64,000 bases of DNA from NCBI GenBank assembly GCA_002049455.2, contig KV918962.1, forward strand, positions 79,364-143,363, given 5' to 3'. A program made the translations under genes and the position numbers. This stretch comes from Porphyra umbilicalis (Eukaryota > Rhodophyta > Bangiophyceae > Bangiales > Bangiaceae). The notes beneath the pieces were generated by a model. That model was not told the origin of the DNA, ran no database searches, and saw only the letters and a list, made by a program, of their open reading frames with translations. This document shows positions 1 to 11,796 of this stretch, in pieces (within the stretch, counting starts at the first letter, position 1; each line of letters starts with the position of its first letter).

Positions 1-192
1 TTAGCAGGAAACTATAGGTGCAAGGGCGAGTGAAGCGAGGCGACGCCAGCGCGCCGCACACTTTGAGTCGAAAGGAAAGATACAGGACGAGGATGAAGGT
101 GCAGGACAGAAGAAGTCGGGAGCTACGCGCGCGCGGGCGTAAATGTTGTGTGGGCAGGGGGGAGGGGACGGTAGCGCAGGGTCGGAGAGCCT

Positions 193-345
193 CGTGTACC
201 TAAAACGCGGACCCTCAAGCGCGGGTGGCTCTCCGCGCCACCGAGCGGCCGCGGTCCTCCCTGACACCGTGTACCGAGCACGCGGACCCTCAAGCGCGGG
301 AGTGGCTCCCCGCGCTACCAAGCGGCCGCGGGCCTCTCGGCGGCG
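193..345. repeat. 75-bp tandem duplication
   Basis: A unit starting CGTGTACC at 193 recurs at 268. Both copies contain CGCGGACCCTCAAGCGCGGG followed by similar GC-rich sequence. Two diverged copies are seen. Confidence 0.75.
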
Positions 346-611
346 GGGCGCCCGGTCGAAGACGCGACGCCACGACATGCGGCACTCAGCGCCGCCTAGG
401 GCAGGAGGTCCAGAGTCTGCCATGAGCATCCTGCAGCGAGGCATCAGGGGGAACCTCGGGCCCAGTGCCTGAGCATGCGGCTAACCGGAGCCCGACTGAC
501 AGAGTGTGGCGACTGCCAGTCAAGCTCCGTATCCACACAAAGTGCCCGCCGTCAAGCACAGGCCTCTACAATGATGAGCACGGCGAGTGCGCTACGCCCG
601 AATCGTGGGGT

Positions 612-685
612 CGCCAGTCGGAAATAATCTGACAAATCCTTATGCAACGCCAGTCGGCAAAAATCTGACATATCCTTGGCAACGC
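612..685. repeat. 37-bp tandem duplication
   Basis: The start GCCAGTCGG occurs at 612 and 649, each followed by a similar AATCTGACA-A/T-ATCCTT tail. Two copies. Confidence 0.7.
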
Positions 686-2055
686 AGTACATTGCGAGCC
701 CCGGCTTTTCAGATACTTGGATCCTCCTTTGCGGATTTCTCACGTGCCACCTGGTCCACATGAGAGGGTCTCTTCAAGAATGTGGACCCCCAAGTCACGT
801 GAAATTGTACCATCGTAGTCAACCTCATGAGCAACTAGCGCCAGCAATGTCCCGAACTGCTCGACAGCCCGGAGAACCACGCTCCAGATTGACACCCGCC
901 GCCCACCGCATCGAGCCCACGCACCCTGTCGCCGTCATCTGCAAACGCTCGGTGCCACGACCTCTGTCCTCCCCACGAGCTACACGCCCCTCTCCCTTCC
1001 CTTTCGGGCCTTTACGCGTTTCCGCCATTGGTTTCCATGCGCTTCTAGGGTGCTCAACCTGCCTCTTTCGTTGTCGCGCTCCTGCGCCACGGACGGATGG
1101 CGTCCCACCCCCCCCCCCCCCCCCCGCGCCACGCCCCTCCTGCCCCTGGCAGCCTCTGTCGTCGCCTCCGACGCCCCCCCCCCGCCGGCCTTGTGGATAT
1201 ACTTCTGAGTGCCACCCCTTCTCCCTCCCCCTCGCCCTGTCCCGTTTGTCATCGCTTTGGGCCACCCACTGTGCCGGCTTTGTGGGCATGTTTTGGAGTA
1301 CAAGTGCCACCTCCTATCTCCCTCACACCCCGCTCACCCTTCCATGCGCTTCCACCGGCCCCCCCCGGCCCGCTTGGCTGTGCGCCTGGTGTTTCGTGCG
1401 ACCCCACCTCCATCCCTCTCTCCCACCGACGCTCCTCCCATTGCTTTGCACCACCCGCGGCGCTGTCCTTGTGGGTGCAACTCTGGCGTGAGTGCCACCT
1501 TTTCTTCCTCCGTGGCACCACGTCCGCCCGTGCATGGTGTCCAGCCCCCCCCCCCCCCTGTCCACCTTGGGTGTGGGTGCGCGTCTCTCGGAGCCACCCC
1601 ACCCCCCCTCTCCCAGCACCATCCCGCCTGTCTCGTTTTTTCATGCCGCCGCACCGGCCCTTCACTGACGCTCTGGGGCCTATGATCAGGCCCCGCGGCT
1701 GCTTGTGCCATGCCAGCTGCCACGCGTGGTGCGGCCGGCTGTATCTTGAAGAGCGAGGGCATGTGCGGTGATCGTAGTTGTGAGCCGTCTCGACCACCCC
1801 AACCCCCCCCAACTCGGCCTCTTCCGAACCCTCCCTTCTGCTCCTCCGCTGCGGTCGCCGGTTGAATTCACATTGTCGCCCTACACGGTGTTATTGGGGC
1901 CCATCCCCCTGTTGCTGGTCGCTTTCAAGAACATGTCCACCATGGCGTCCCGTGCCGCGCGCTTGCCGGGGACGCATACGGATGCCGCCACGGAGGAGCA
2001 CGTCATTGATGTCGACGCACTTCTGCAGGGCGCCTTCACCCCGTCGTCAAAGGGC

Positions 2056-2151
2056 AAGGCGGTGGCCAAGAGTGAGCCCGTAGAGGAGGTCATTGACGAG
2101 CACAAGGCGGTGGCCAAGAGCGTGCCCGTCGGGGAGGTCATCGACGAGCGC
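2056..2151 (+). repeat. 48-bp coding tandem repeat
   Basis: Two 48-bp units start with AAG at 2056 and 2104, with the start of a third at 2152. They encode a 16-residue module of the form KAVAKS-x-PV-x-EVIDE. The repeat keeps the reading frame, which supports coding use of this N-terminal part. Confidence 0.8.
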
Positions 2152-3040
2152 AAGGCGGTGTCCAAGGGCAGGACGGTGTCTAACGGCGTGCACGTGGAGG
2201 AGATCATTGACGTGGACAACCCACAACTGTCGACTGGGTTGGTGCCTAGCTGCGCTGCTGGCTCGTCGGCTGCCGGCCAGCCGCAGTTGCCCCGAATGAG
2301 GTTTCTGGGGCGCTTGGCGTGGCCTTGTTCGACCAGAAGATGGACGTCATGGTGCAGGAGGCCCAGGGGGCCGAGACGGCGAGTGAGCCTTTTGGCGCGG
2401 ACGCGACGTCGGGTGCAGCTGCTGGTGCCTTGTCACTGGGCGGCGCGCCAGACGCTCGCCCTGCCGGTCAAATGACGCTGGGCAAGGCGGTGGCTATAGC
2501 TCGTGCGGAGATTCTGGCGGAGCGGATCGAGCAGATGAACATGCCGTGGCCGCCCAGTGTGGCTGGGACGACGGCGCCGGCGGCGCCCGCTGGGACTTTG
2601 TCTCCTGATGCCGCCTCGTCGGTGCACGGGGGCGCCACGTCGGTCGGGCTAAGTGCGTCAACTTCTGGTGCGCCGTCTGACGCGCGGCCCCGAAAAGTCG
2701 CGCGCCTGGCAGCGCCTGCTCTGGCGCTGGGCTCGGCCGCTATGCCGCCGCCGCACCGCACTCGCCCGCGATCGAAGTGGGACCGCAAACCCTTTGTGCG
2801 CAAGGCGGCCGTCATGTCGGGTGGACGATCTGTTCCCCGTGTGGTGGCTTGTCCGCCGTCGCCGCCGCCACGTGGCGGCCGGTCAGGGTACCGTCACTCC
2901 GGCGGCGCCTCTTCGGGCGCTGAGACGGGCTCGAGGGCTGAGCCAGGCTCGGGCACCGCAGCACATGGCGAAGGCGATGCGGAAGACGGCTGGGTCGTGG
3001 GCGGCGGCAGTGGGCAGGAGTCCGAAGGTGAAGCGGACGC

Positions 3041-3090
3041 GGCAGTTGCTCGTGACGTCGACAAAGACGCAGCAGTTGCTCGTGACGTCG
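3041..3090 (+). repeat. Short coding direct repeat
   Basis: GCAGTTGCTCGTGACGTCGA occurs twice in a row, encoding AVARDVDKD and AVARDVDQD in the frame-0 part of the broken gene. Confidence 0.7.
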
Positions 3091-3909
3091 ACCAGGACCC
3101 TGGAGCTGCTGCGGGGGGATGCAGTGCAGCTGCCGCGGCAGGTGCTCTTGCCAACCAGCTGTCTGCTCGAGGCCATAACCCTCGCCTTTTCCCAGCCGCG
3201 TGCTGGTTTCCTGGCGCGCCAGCTGTGCTCGCTGCTGCTAGTGTGCAGCATGCGGGGCTGCCCCCTATCGCTCCAGTCATCGCTCGAGGCATTCACCCAG
3301 CTCAACTCGACCGCGTCGCCAGTTCGCGCGGCTACCCCTCCGCCGCCGTCTGCGCCCAGCACGCAGGTGGCAATGCCGCCCGCTGTTGATGACGAGAGAA
3401 GTGAGGACATGGAGGACGACGAGCTCGTCATGGCCTACGTGACCCCGCCCGCGTCCCCGGCGGCGGCAGCAACGGCTTCTGCGTCGCCCGGTCGCACGCG
3501 ACCGTCCTTGGGCAAGCGCCGCCGCGCTGCCGACTCGCGCACAGTGCGTCGGGCTGTGGCACCTGGCGCTTCTTCAGGTGTTGCCGGCACTCAAGAGGAG
3601 AGTGTGACCGTGCAGGACGTTCTCGACGCTCTACGCAGCGGTCTTTCCTCCGTGCGCCGCGAGATTACACGCTTCCGTGGGGAGCTCGTCGTCGTTTAGT
3701 CCCATGCCGCGTCAACCCTTCGCCGTGTGGACGGTCTGGCTGCCGCGGCGGACCGACGTGAACCGGTCAATGGCGTTGTGCTCGAGCGTTTGGGGAAACT
3801 TGACAACGCGTTTGAGAACCTGCGCAAGCGTATGGCGCGTGCACCTGTAGCTGCCCCCACCGGTGACAAAGCTGGCGCGGACTGCGTCGCCCTTGTGGCG
3901 AAGATCAAG

Positions 3910-4052
3910 GTGCGTAAGATTGATCGTGCTCCTTGAGTTGTGTGGGTGCGGTTTTCTCGGGGTTGCATCTCTCATGGTCAGCTCTAACTTCCATGACCTA
4001 TCTCGCTTTTCGCTCCTTCGATGCCCTACTTATCTTCACGTCACGAACACAG
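3910..4052 (+). other. Spliceosomal intron, 143 nt
   Basis: Donor GTGCGTAAG at 3910; acceptor ACACAG ending at 4052. It joins frame 1 to frame 0 at a codon boundary. Confidence 0.7.
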
Positions 4053-4613
4053 GAGCTCCTCCACGAAGCGCTCGTGACCGAGATTCGGACGGCCCCCTCG
4101 TCGTCATTGGTCTTCCTGAGTATGCCCACCGTGAACTCTAAGTTTCTCGGTGTCGCTTCTCGCGTAATGGGCCTTTCGGAAGAAGACGCCGCGCAGAAGT
4201 TGCAGCAGAAGATGATGCTGCCGGTCCGCAAGCCAGCGAAGGGGCTGGCGATGGTGGTGGCCTACCAGTACGTCAAGCGGGTCGTGTGGCACCTCAACAG
4301 CTCCTTGTCTGCCGTATCCGTCACGACATTCGTCAAGCGCACCAACGCGATCAAGGGCATCGCCTCGTGGAGCTCTCCCTCGCCAACTTCCACGCGTCGG
4401 GTGCTAAAGCAGTCACCCGACGAGTGCCGGGACCTCGTCCGTGCCGATGCCTTCATCAAGGACGCTTTCGGTCGCATGGCCATGCTCGACGCTCTCGCCA
4501 ACGTCATCGACAAACTGGACGGCACGGCGTCCATGGTGAGCTGGACGGGGCTCAAAAAGGCAACGCGTGTCATCCAGTGCCTATTTGGTCATGTTGCTAA
4601 TGTGTCCTTCAGA

Positions 4614-4825
4614 GTGAGTTGGTAATAGCTTCTTTCCGTGTGCTCCGCATTCACTGCTTTGTTTGAGGTACGGTTTTCGGTTGCGCTTGTGGCTGACACC
4701 TGCATTTGTACGACACTGCCGAGCACCACTGAGATGTTCTGACCGTGCTAACATCTTCCTTGTGCACACATCTGGCTGCTGTTCTTACTCCGGGACTGAC
4801 TGATTTTGGTTTCCTCGGTTCTCAG
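4614..4825 (+). other. Spliceosomal intron, 212 nt
   Basis: Donor GTGAGT at 4614; acceptor GGTTCTCAG ending at 4825. It joins frame 0 to frame 2 at a codon boundary. Confidence 0.75.
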
Positions 4826-5534
4826 GTGCGTTCTTATCTGCGCCACAGGGCGGGACTTCCTCCTCTCGTCGTCGGCGCTGGGGCCCTGAACCACGGTCAC
4901 CAGCTGCTGTTTGAGCGCGAGCTGCTTATCCTCCACGAAGTCCTCCCGAAGGACTCGGAAATTCACGACGGGCTTCAGCTTGTGGACGGTGGAAGCCCAA
5001 ACCGGCACGTTATGCTACCTGTTGAAGCTCCGACTCCAGCCCACGTCGTGCCTCGTGCTCCTGCCGCGGCTTCTGCTTCTGTAGTTCCTGCGGTCGTTGG
5101 TGCGCTCCCTCCTGGTGTTCTGGTGCCCCCCCCGCCGCTCCCCATGCGCCTGGAGCCACTCCCGCCCCACTTGACGCACAGCGGCGCGGCACCGGCCCGC
5201 GATTGCGCGCCTTTGCTGGTAGGCCAGGAGCAGCGCGACGCGGACGAGGTGGATGAAGAGGAAGACGATATTCAGCCTGTCAACGGCGAGCCCGCAGCTC
5301 AGTGGTGGGCCTACCGCGCTGCGGGCTTTTGAGGCGCAACGGTTCCTGCAGCTCAGGCGTCTTGATGGATCCGTGGATCCCATCACCTCGCTCTGGCCAG
5401 GGCATTGTTTGGGTTTGTCCTGTCGCTTTTCTTTGTCTGTTTTTTTTTGCCGGTGCAGTTCACGCGTTCTGGGGCCGCTGTGCAACCATCTCGTGCTGGC
5501 CACTGGCTTTGCTTCTCGTTCTCTCATCGTGTAT

Positions 5535-5724
5535 GTTGATTGCATATTGTGCTTATGCGCGGTTGTCTCTGCGCGTGGGACTCGTGTGTCCCTGTCTGCC
5601 GTGAGCGGAGTTGGCGCGCTGCGCCGTCTGTTGATTGCTTGTTGTGCTTATGCGCGGTTGTCTCTGCGCGTGGGACTCGTGTGTCCCTGTCTGTCGTGCG
5701 CGGAGTTGGCGTGCTCGGCCTTGT
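5535..5724. repeat. 95-bp tandem duplication
   Basis: GTTGATTGC at 5535 recurs at 5630. Both copies run through TTATGCGCGGTTGTCTCTGC and GACTCGTGTGTCCCTGTCTG with very few differences, so this is a recent direct duplication. Confidence 0.85.
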
Positions 5725-5979
5725 CCTGGCGTGTTCGCCCTTGTGGTCCCGGTAGCCGTTGGTACAGGCACTGCTGGCCTAGAAAAGGAGCACTTTTTTT
5801 TCTTTTTCCCGTACAGCGCGACCCCTGTCCAACGTCTGCGGTCCGCGGTCAGCCCGGTGCATTTTTCGGATTTCTCTCCCCAGTAGTTCTACTTGAAAGC
5901 TACTTCACCAGTCCTGTGTTGACTACTTCTCAACTTGGATTAAGCCTTTTTCAGTCGCTCTCCTAATGAGGCGTCCCTA

Positions 5980-6025
5980 GATCCCCTCAGGGGAATAGAC
6001 ACTTGTCTATTCCCCTGAGGGGATC
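5980..6025. repeat. Perfect hairpin, 21-bp arms
   Basis: The left arm at 5980-6000 and right arm at 6005-6025 are exact reverse complements separated by ACTT. The arm contains CCCCTCAGGGG, itself palindromic. Part of the arm (CAGGGGAATAGACACT) recurs as a direct copy at about 6240-6255, and AGGATCAATTGATCCTCA occurs twice, near 6038 and 6219. Confidence 0.9.
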
Positions 6026-7785
6026 ATTTGATCCTCTGAGGATCAATTGATCCTCATATGAGGCACCTCAAAAAAGAACCTTCCAGACGTCCGTTCTCTT
6101 TTTTTTCGATACAGGCGAACGCAGCGTGCCCGTCTTACCCGTCGGACTGTTCAAGGGCACCTGAGGGCACAAAAACGTGCACGGCAAGGAAGAAAGATTC
6201 CTTTTTTTCGCGTAAGTAGGATCAATTGATCCTCAAGATCAGGGGAATAGACACTAGCCGGGTACGGAGTCCGGCGCGCTGCACGGTCCTGGCGAAACCA
6301 CGAGATGCAGAGCTCAGCACCGAACAATATTATAACAGAATGGCCTGTGTTGGGCGTTTGTTCGGCAACAGGGTCCCAACAGAATCGCGTTCTGTTTGGG
6401 GTGACGGCAGTAGCGACGGTCCCGCGGCCGCGTCCACGCCGCCGCCGCGCCTCGTGCCGGCGGCGCACGTGCGGTGGGGGGGGGGGGTGCCGCCTTGCGT
6501 CGCCCGGGCCGCGCCGGGCGTCACCTGTGATCCTCATTGGCCGGCCCATCTGGGGGGCGGCGGCCCGTGCCGCGGTTTCTTTTGGCGCGCGCGCCGCACA
6601 GCACAGGAAGCTTTATCCTGAGCGATCGATTCTCAGATTTTTTGCGCAACTATGTCTTGAGCCCGGCTGAAGACATTTCGTGGCCAGATCAGCACCATAT
6701 TGTCTGTTCCCAATGTCTCGCAGACATAGCTCGGTCAGGGCAATAATGTCTTTCAAGCTCCTGCTGGGACAGTCAGCGCTAGTGCACTGGCTAGTGAGAG
6801 ACACAGGATCAGCCACAGCTGATGCTGTTCGTGGAGGAGGTGTGCTACTTTACGGCGTGATGGGGGCTATGTCACCGGTTGTTGATTTCGAGCTATCCCT
6901 GGACGGCGGACCCCCCTCTCAGAACCTGTGTGACGCGGTGTCCCTGTCAGTCGCTGTCAGTTCACAGTGCGGGGAGGCGCATCCGGATGCACGGATATCC
7001 GTGCAGCCGACGGTGTTGCTCGCCATCAGGAAGAGCGGCTTGCGGCAAAGAGCGTGCGTGACTTGCTGGTGACGCCAGTGGCGTGGCTCTGCGTGAGGTG
7101 CTTGTAGACCGCGTGGAGTGGCGGTGCGTGTGAAGGCTTGGCTTTTTGGCGAGTATCTTGTGGTGTATATAGTGAGGTGCGGTGGTGACTCGCTTCTTTT
7201 GTACTGCGAGTTCAGCCGACGCTGCAGCTGGTCTTCGTCTTCGTCCCTTTTATCTAACTCTTCTCCGCTGTGTTTGTCCCTGGCCTTGTATGTGTTTTGC
7301 ATGATCAGTCGACTGTATGACTCTGTGATGGCTCAGTTCCTGGAGCCGACGTCCTACGACGCGGTGAGCATCTGGTGAAGCAGGGACTGGGTGAGGGGAG
7401 CGGGGGGGATGGCAAGGGCGGAGGTAGTTAGAGCTCGGAGGGAGTGGTGGCGCTGGGAGAGAGGTGGCATTGGGAGGGGAAGGTGGCCAGGGGCGAGGGA
7501 GTTGGCGAGGGTGGCGAGGGGGAGTGGTAGTATCATGAACACGACGCGCTTTCAAGCGTATGCTGTCACATGTATCTTTTCGATCAGACATTCCAAACAC
7601 TGTCATGAGTTTCCGACAACTGTATTTGTCTACCATGCTTCCCGTATGTGATATTGAGATCTCTTTGTGTGATAGTTTCTGTTATATCTTTGAAGAGTGG
7701 GTCACAGACATCCCAGTTCGTCTTGGCCACATACGAGAAGTGCCTTTTGAGCCCCCATTTTCCGGTCCTGTGCGCCCGCGCGCCG

Positions 7786-8510
7786 CGCTGTGCTCCTTAA
7801 CCGGGGTAGGCCAGTTTGTCCTGTGGAAAGGCGTTGTGGGGCGTTCCCACATTGTGGGATTGTGGTCCACAATGTGGGTTTAGACCTATCCCACAATGTG
7901 GGAACCTGGTCCACAATGTGGGTTTGGACCACAAAAGTCTGTTGCAATGCCTGTGGGCTGAGCTAAGGCATGTAAGTGAGAGACATCTCCCAAACGGGAA
8001 CTTCCTGACAGCCGTGAACAAGCCAATGGAAGAGCAGATGTAAGTGACTATCAGGCCAATGAAAGCTCTCTTCGAGGTTGAATGGTACAATCCTCCATGC
8101 TTGGGACATCCTCATTGAAAGCGGGGACCGGCACGGGGGGGGTGGGGTACCCAGGCGATACTGCTTACTGCGGGAGATTTTCCCCAGGCCCCCCAGGCTG
8201 TGTACGCCAGAAAAGGTTACAGCTCTTGCGTCTCTCGCCGGACCCGCAATGCGGCTATGGCGCAACGCTTTGTGAAGCGCACTTGGGGCGCTCGTTGGCA
8301 TCTCGACACACCGCATCCATACTCGTGATGTGATGGCGGTTACAAAGGTGTAAAGGGCTCTCGCCAACGGCCGCCCGAAACCTCTGCACAAAATATTGCG
8401 GGGAAAACCATCATCTGATGGCTCATCAGGAGGGTTCCGCAAAAAAAAATGTGGGGTCCACAACACCCAAAACAGCCATTGTGGTTCTACCCCACTTAAG
8501 GAGCACAGCG
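7786..8510. mobile_element. Small inverted-repeat (MITE-like) element
   Basis: A 24-bp sequence at 7786-7809 beginning CGCTGTGCTCCTTAA is repeated in inverted orientation at 8487-8510, with 22 of 24 positions equal. Next to the left arm lie four near-palindromes of the type CCCACAATGTGGG, and next to the right arm related TGTGG/CCACA motifs (about 8449-8463). No open frame inside looks coding. The arrangement of terminal inverted repeats plus subterminal short repeats suggests a non-autonomous DNA transposon. No target duplication is evident. Confidence 0.5.
7846..7922. repeat. Four-copy palindrome array (CCACAATGTGG)
   Basis: Copies lie at 7846-7858, 7867-7878, 7890-7902 and 7911-7922, each a palindrome of the CCCACA(A/T)TGTGGG type, spaced 21-23 bp start to start, about two DNA helical turns. 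The geometry resembles a protein-binding array. Confidence 0.75.
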
Positions 8511-10790
8511 CCGCCGCCGGTGGCCGCGGTCGCGCCGCGCGCGCGCCGGCGGCCGCGCGCGTGCCATTGCCCGCGGCAGCCGCCCGCGTGTGCGGCGCCC
8601 GCGGCGGGCCGGGCTCCCCCCGCACCCGCTGCTGCCGCCCGACCCGCCGCCGCAGAGGCACCTCCCTCCGCCGCCGCCGTCGCCGTCACCGCACCGTGCG
8701 CGCCGCGGGGCCAATGCGGCGGCCACGGGTTTCTGGCGGGCCCCGCCGCCCGCGGCGGGGCGGCCGGCCGACCCGCACCGCGGGGCCGCCCGTGGGGGCG
8801 GTTGTCGGCCACCGCCGCTGCCGGTCGCGGCGCCTCTGCAGCCCGCCGCTTGGGGGCGGCGCTCGACCCCGCCACGGGGGCACGACGGTGAGATGACACG
8901 GGCGGCGGCGGGGGCGGCGGCGACCGTGCCCGCGGCGGGGGGGGGGGGTGCCGCCCGCTGGTGGGGGGTCGGGGCGTCGCACAGACCGTGGCACTGCCGC
9001 CGCCACTGCGGGGCGGGTACACATTGAGGGATAAAGGAGGGGTGGGGCGGCGACTTTATGGGGACAGCCGTTGCGACGAGCCGAGCAGATGGCGAGCGGG
9101 TGGCCACGTGCCGCTGGGTGCACAGGTGCTGCGGGCGCGGCTGCGGGGTCTGCGCTGGTGGTTGGGGCGTCGCTGCGGGAGCGCAGCGGGCGAGTGGAGG
9201 GGCGGCGAGTCTGGCCGGCGCCCATCGGTCCCTGTGCCGCCGTCACCGCGGCCCTGGCGTGCCGCCGCCGGCGACTGCCTGCCGCGCGCGCAGTGCCTCC
9301 TCGTGGCGGCGTCGCGGGATCCCCGGCGGGCACCGCCGGCTCGGACCGCGCGTGTTGCGCCGGAAAGCAGACGAGCGGGAGCGGTGGCTACACTTTCGTT
9401 GGAATGCGTCAGCCGTTAGGACAAGCGAAGCGAGCTCATGTTCCCGCACAGCCGTTTGATGCCCAAACGTCTGCACAGGACGGGGCTCTACTGTTATGGT
9501 GGCGGCCGCCCCCGACGCGGTCACGTACGTGCTTGCTCGCCGCGTCCCGACCTCCCTCCAGCACTTCCAAAAGAACAAAGAGAGCAGACGTCGATCCACG
9601 AGGCGGCCACGCCTGGGTCACATCCGGTGGCCGACTGGCTGAGCTTGGAAGCTCGCCGCCACGCGGTTTCCCACGGATACGGCCGCGTGCGGGCACGTCA
9701 TACTCGCCAAGCCACGCTCACAATGGCGCGGACGCAGTCGCAGCCAAATTCCCATATGTCGCCTTCGACGCAGGTCGCGGTCTGTGTCGGCCGTCGTGCC
9801 ATCGGCCGCGGCGCACGAGGTGTGAAATAGGAGGACCCTGCCAACCGGTATGGCCGCGGCTCGGCCTCGTGAGTGGCGCCGGTCGGGGACCTTGCGTGAC
9901 GCACCAGCGCGCCAGCCGCACGGGCGGCATAGGAGACAAGGCCGCACACTGTGAAGGGCCGCTGTCGGTGCGGTCACCTATGGCGCACCCACGAACCGCC
10001 GCACATAGCCGTCCCTCACAACCATTGCTCGTTGTCTTCTCGCACCGCCCCGTGCGCAACTCACAGTGGCGATACTAGGCCAGGGCCTGCCCATTGGGGC
10101 GACACCCTGGGTATCGAGGCGGCGCCACAGAGGCTTTCCGTGCACAAAATGGTTGCGTCGCCCTGACGAAGAGCCGCTAGCGTCAGAACGCAGGTGGTGG
10201 ACGGCGCTCCATGATGCACCGAGGTGGCCCCCTAAATGTAGTGCAGAGCTGCACCGGGCGCCTGGGAGAGTCGATAATGGCCGTCAGGGGCTCTCTCGAC
10301 CACGTTCGTTTTTCCTGATCAGAGAGGAGCATTTTCCCACTTGTCGCCGTGCGTGTGTGGGGTATGCCTTCGGGGCTCGTGGGCGGACTGCCGGCCGCCG
10401 CGGCGGCCGCCCCCACCGCCGACGGCGCGGCCTGTCGGCGCAGACCGGCGGAGCGCCACTGGGCGCCGCCGCATGGCGCCGCCGCCCCGGCGGGTGCGCG
10501 TGTGGCCGCCGTGTGCGGGGCGGCGCCGGAGGGCGGCCTGCGGCGGCCGCCACGCCGCGTGTGGCCGGCGGCGCGGGGGGTGGGCGCGTCACACGAGGCG
10601 GGAGCCGCGGCGGCCGTGGCGGCGGCGAGGATCTCCCGCCGGGCGGCGGGGGCTGGGGTCAGCCCACTTCGAACTTGTCTGTTGCCAAAACCTGCTGAAG
10701 ATATATTCTCGAAGTTTGTTGGTGGCGGGGAGGTGGAGCCCGTCGGCCTGCTACGTACCAGAGCCTTGGTGGCGCGCCGGCGCGTGTCTG

Positions 10791-10841
10791 ACAACTCGCG
10801 GCAGCAGGGCCCAATCATTGGGCCCTGCTGCCGCGAGTTGT
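10791..10841. repeat. Perfect palindrome, 25-bp arms, 1-nt spacer
   Basis: Arms 10791-10815 and 10817-10841 are exact reverse complements around a single C at 10816. The arm starts ACAACTCGCGGCAGCAGGGC. There is no T-run after it to suggest a terminator, and no flanking gene. Confidence 0.95.
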
Positions 10842-10850
10842 TGTGAGTTG

Positions 10851-10869
10851 CCCGCCGATGATCGGCGGG
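10851..10869. repeat. Second palindrome, 9-bp arms
   Basis: CCCGCCGAT and ATCGGCGGG flank a single G. It starts 9 bp after the larger palindrome, so the two could form a double hairpin. Confidence 0.85.
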
Positions 10870-11740
10870 CAGCGTTTGCTCTCATCGTCCGCTCTGGACA
10901 TTCTCCCATCGCGGTCCCGCCGAGATGAGCTAAAAAAGACCGTCGATGGGCTGTTTCCTGCTCATCGGTCATCCCATCGAAGTCATCACCGCGATGAGGT
11001 CCCGTCAGGGTCTGACTGTTCTGTCTATAGATTAGATGCAGCCATCCTGATTGGGCAGTTGATTCCGAAGTGTCTTGACGTGTCGACCAAGGTTCTGTCA
11101 ATAGAAATTCTAAGCGTTGGTGCACGAATGCTGATGCACTTAGCCTTACAAGTCCTCCGTCTCACCGTCGTCGTGACGACGTCTTCTTCGCAAGAACCAT
11201 CCCCGGCGGCATCTGACTTGGCGTCGGCAACAGTTCGTCGGGCAGATGACATCAACCGCAGAAGTGTACGTAGAGCCGGTCTCTCGTCGATGAGAGAGCG
11301 AAAAAACCATTGAAAGCACAGTCTTTGCCTCGAACACTCATCACGTAAGTCTCTCTCCCCCACGCACACGCTTCTCACATTGACTCCAGTTCAGTTTGCC
11401 CAAGCTCGAGCTCGGCCGGGAGTTAGAGACGGGCAAGATGTCGAAGGAGGTGGCGTGACGGTGGTCCTCCCATTGTATTTATCATAGTTTGTAGGAGATT
11501 CTCGAATCAACTAGCGGAAGTGACTTCTCGCGCGCATCCTATACGTCGATGGTCTGGGCGCTTGGTGGCCACCCAATTCAGCCCATCGCAAAACCCAGCA
11601 ATGTCCATCGAGAGGAAATCATATCCTGAGCCATGCCAACCTCATCGCAAATGAGGCCTCGATGAGGTCTCGATTGGAAAAAGTCATGACATGACGATTC
11701 TGCCATTCTTTCACGACAACTGCGGTTCACCTCTGACTCA

Positions 11741-11784
11741 CTGACGGTGTGCGTCATGGGCCCTGACGGTGTGCGTCATGGGCC
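11741..11784. repeat. 22-bp exact tandem duplication
   Basis: CTGACGGTGTGCGTCATGGG plus CC occurs twice head to tail at 11741-11762 and 11763-11784. Confidence 0.9.
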
Positions 11785-11796
11785 CATGACGGTTGC

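Larger units (their letters stand above)
1..1932. other. No gene; pyrimidine-rich upstream DNA
   Basis: I see no supportable gene. Two short tandem duplications lie here and are listed separately. From about 1000 to 1640 the plus strand is very rich in C and T, with C runs near 1107-1125 and 1549-1558. All open frames there are Pro/Ser/Arg strings without domain features, as expected of low-complexity DNA. The stretch leads directly to the start of the first gene at 1933. Confidence 0.6.
1933..5332 (+). pseudogene. Broken intron-containing gene of unknown family
   Basis: I do not recognise the family. The start at 1933 (ATGTCCACC) opens an acidic, repeat-bearing N-terminus. Coding character moves from frame 1 to frame 0 near 2290 and back near 3300, and a TAG interrupts the frame at 3697-3699 inside a helical, charged stretch that carries on for 70 residues. 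The 3' half is well preserved: exon to 3909, intron 3910-4052 (GTGCGT...CAG), exon 4053-4613, intron 4614-4825 (GTGAGT...CAG), last exon 4826-5332 ending in TGA. Both introns are phase 0 and join frames that differ in the genomic DNA, which strongly supports real splicing. The middle is Ala/Gly/Ser-rich with acidic patches and a basic GKRRR segment near 3510. The 4053-4613 exon is predicted largely helical, and the last exon is Pro-rich with an acidic EVDEEEDD tail. It may be transposon cargo. The stop and the two shifts make it a pseudogene unless they are assembly errors. Confidence 0.6.
5333..7785. other. No gene; repeats and hairpin
   Basis: I see no gene. The stretch holds a 95-bp tandem duplication, a 46-bp hairpin with nearby GATC-rich repeats, and a GC island at about 6420-6600 with a G run near 6478-6488. 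Between 6600 and 7785 base composition is balanced and open frames are short and featureless. Confidence 0.6.

Noticed and set aside
3697..3699. TAG as a real end of the first gene
   Set aside because: Protein-like, frame-consistent sequence continues directly to a good splice donor at 3910 and two more exons.
10791..10841. Palindrome as a bacterial-type terminator
   Set aside because: No T-run follows, no gene precedes it, and the introns show this is eukaryotic DNA.
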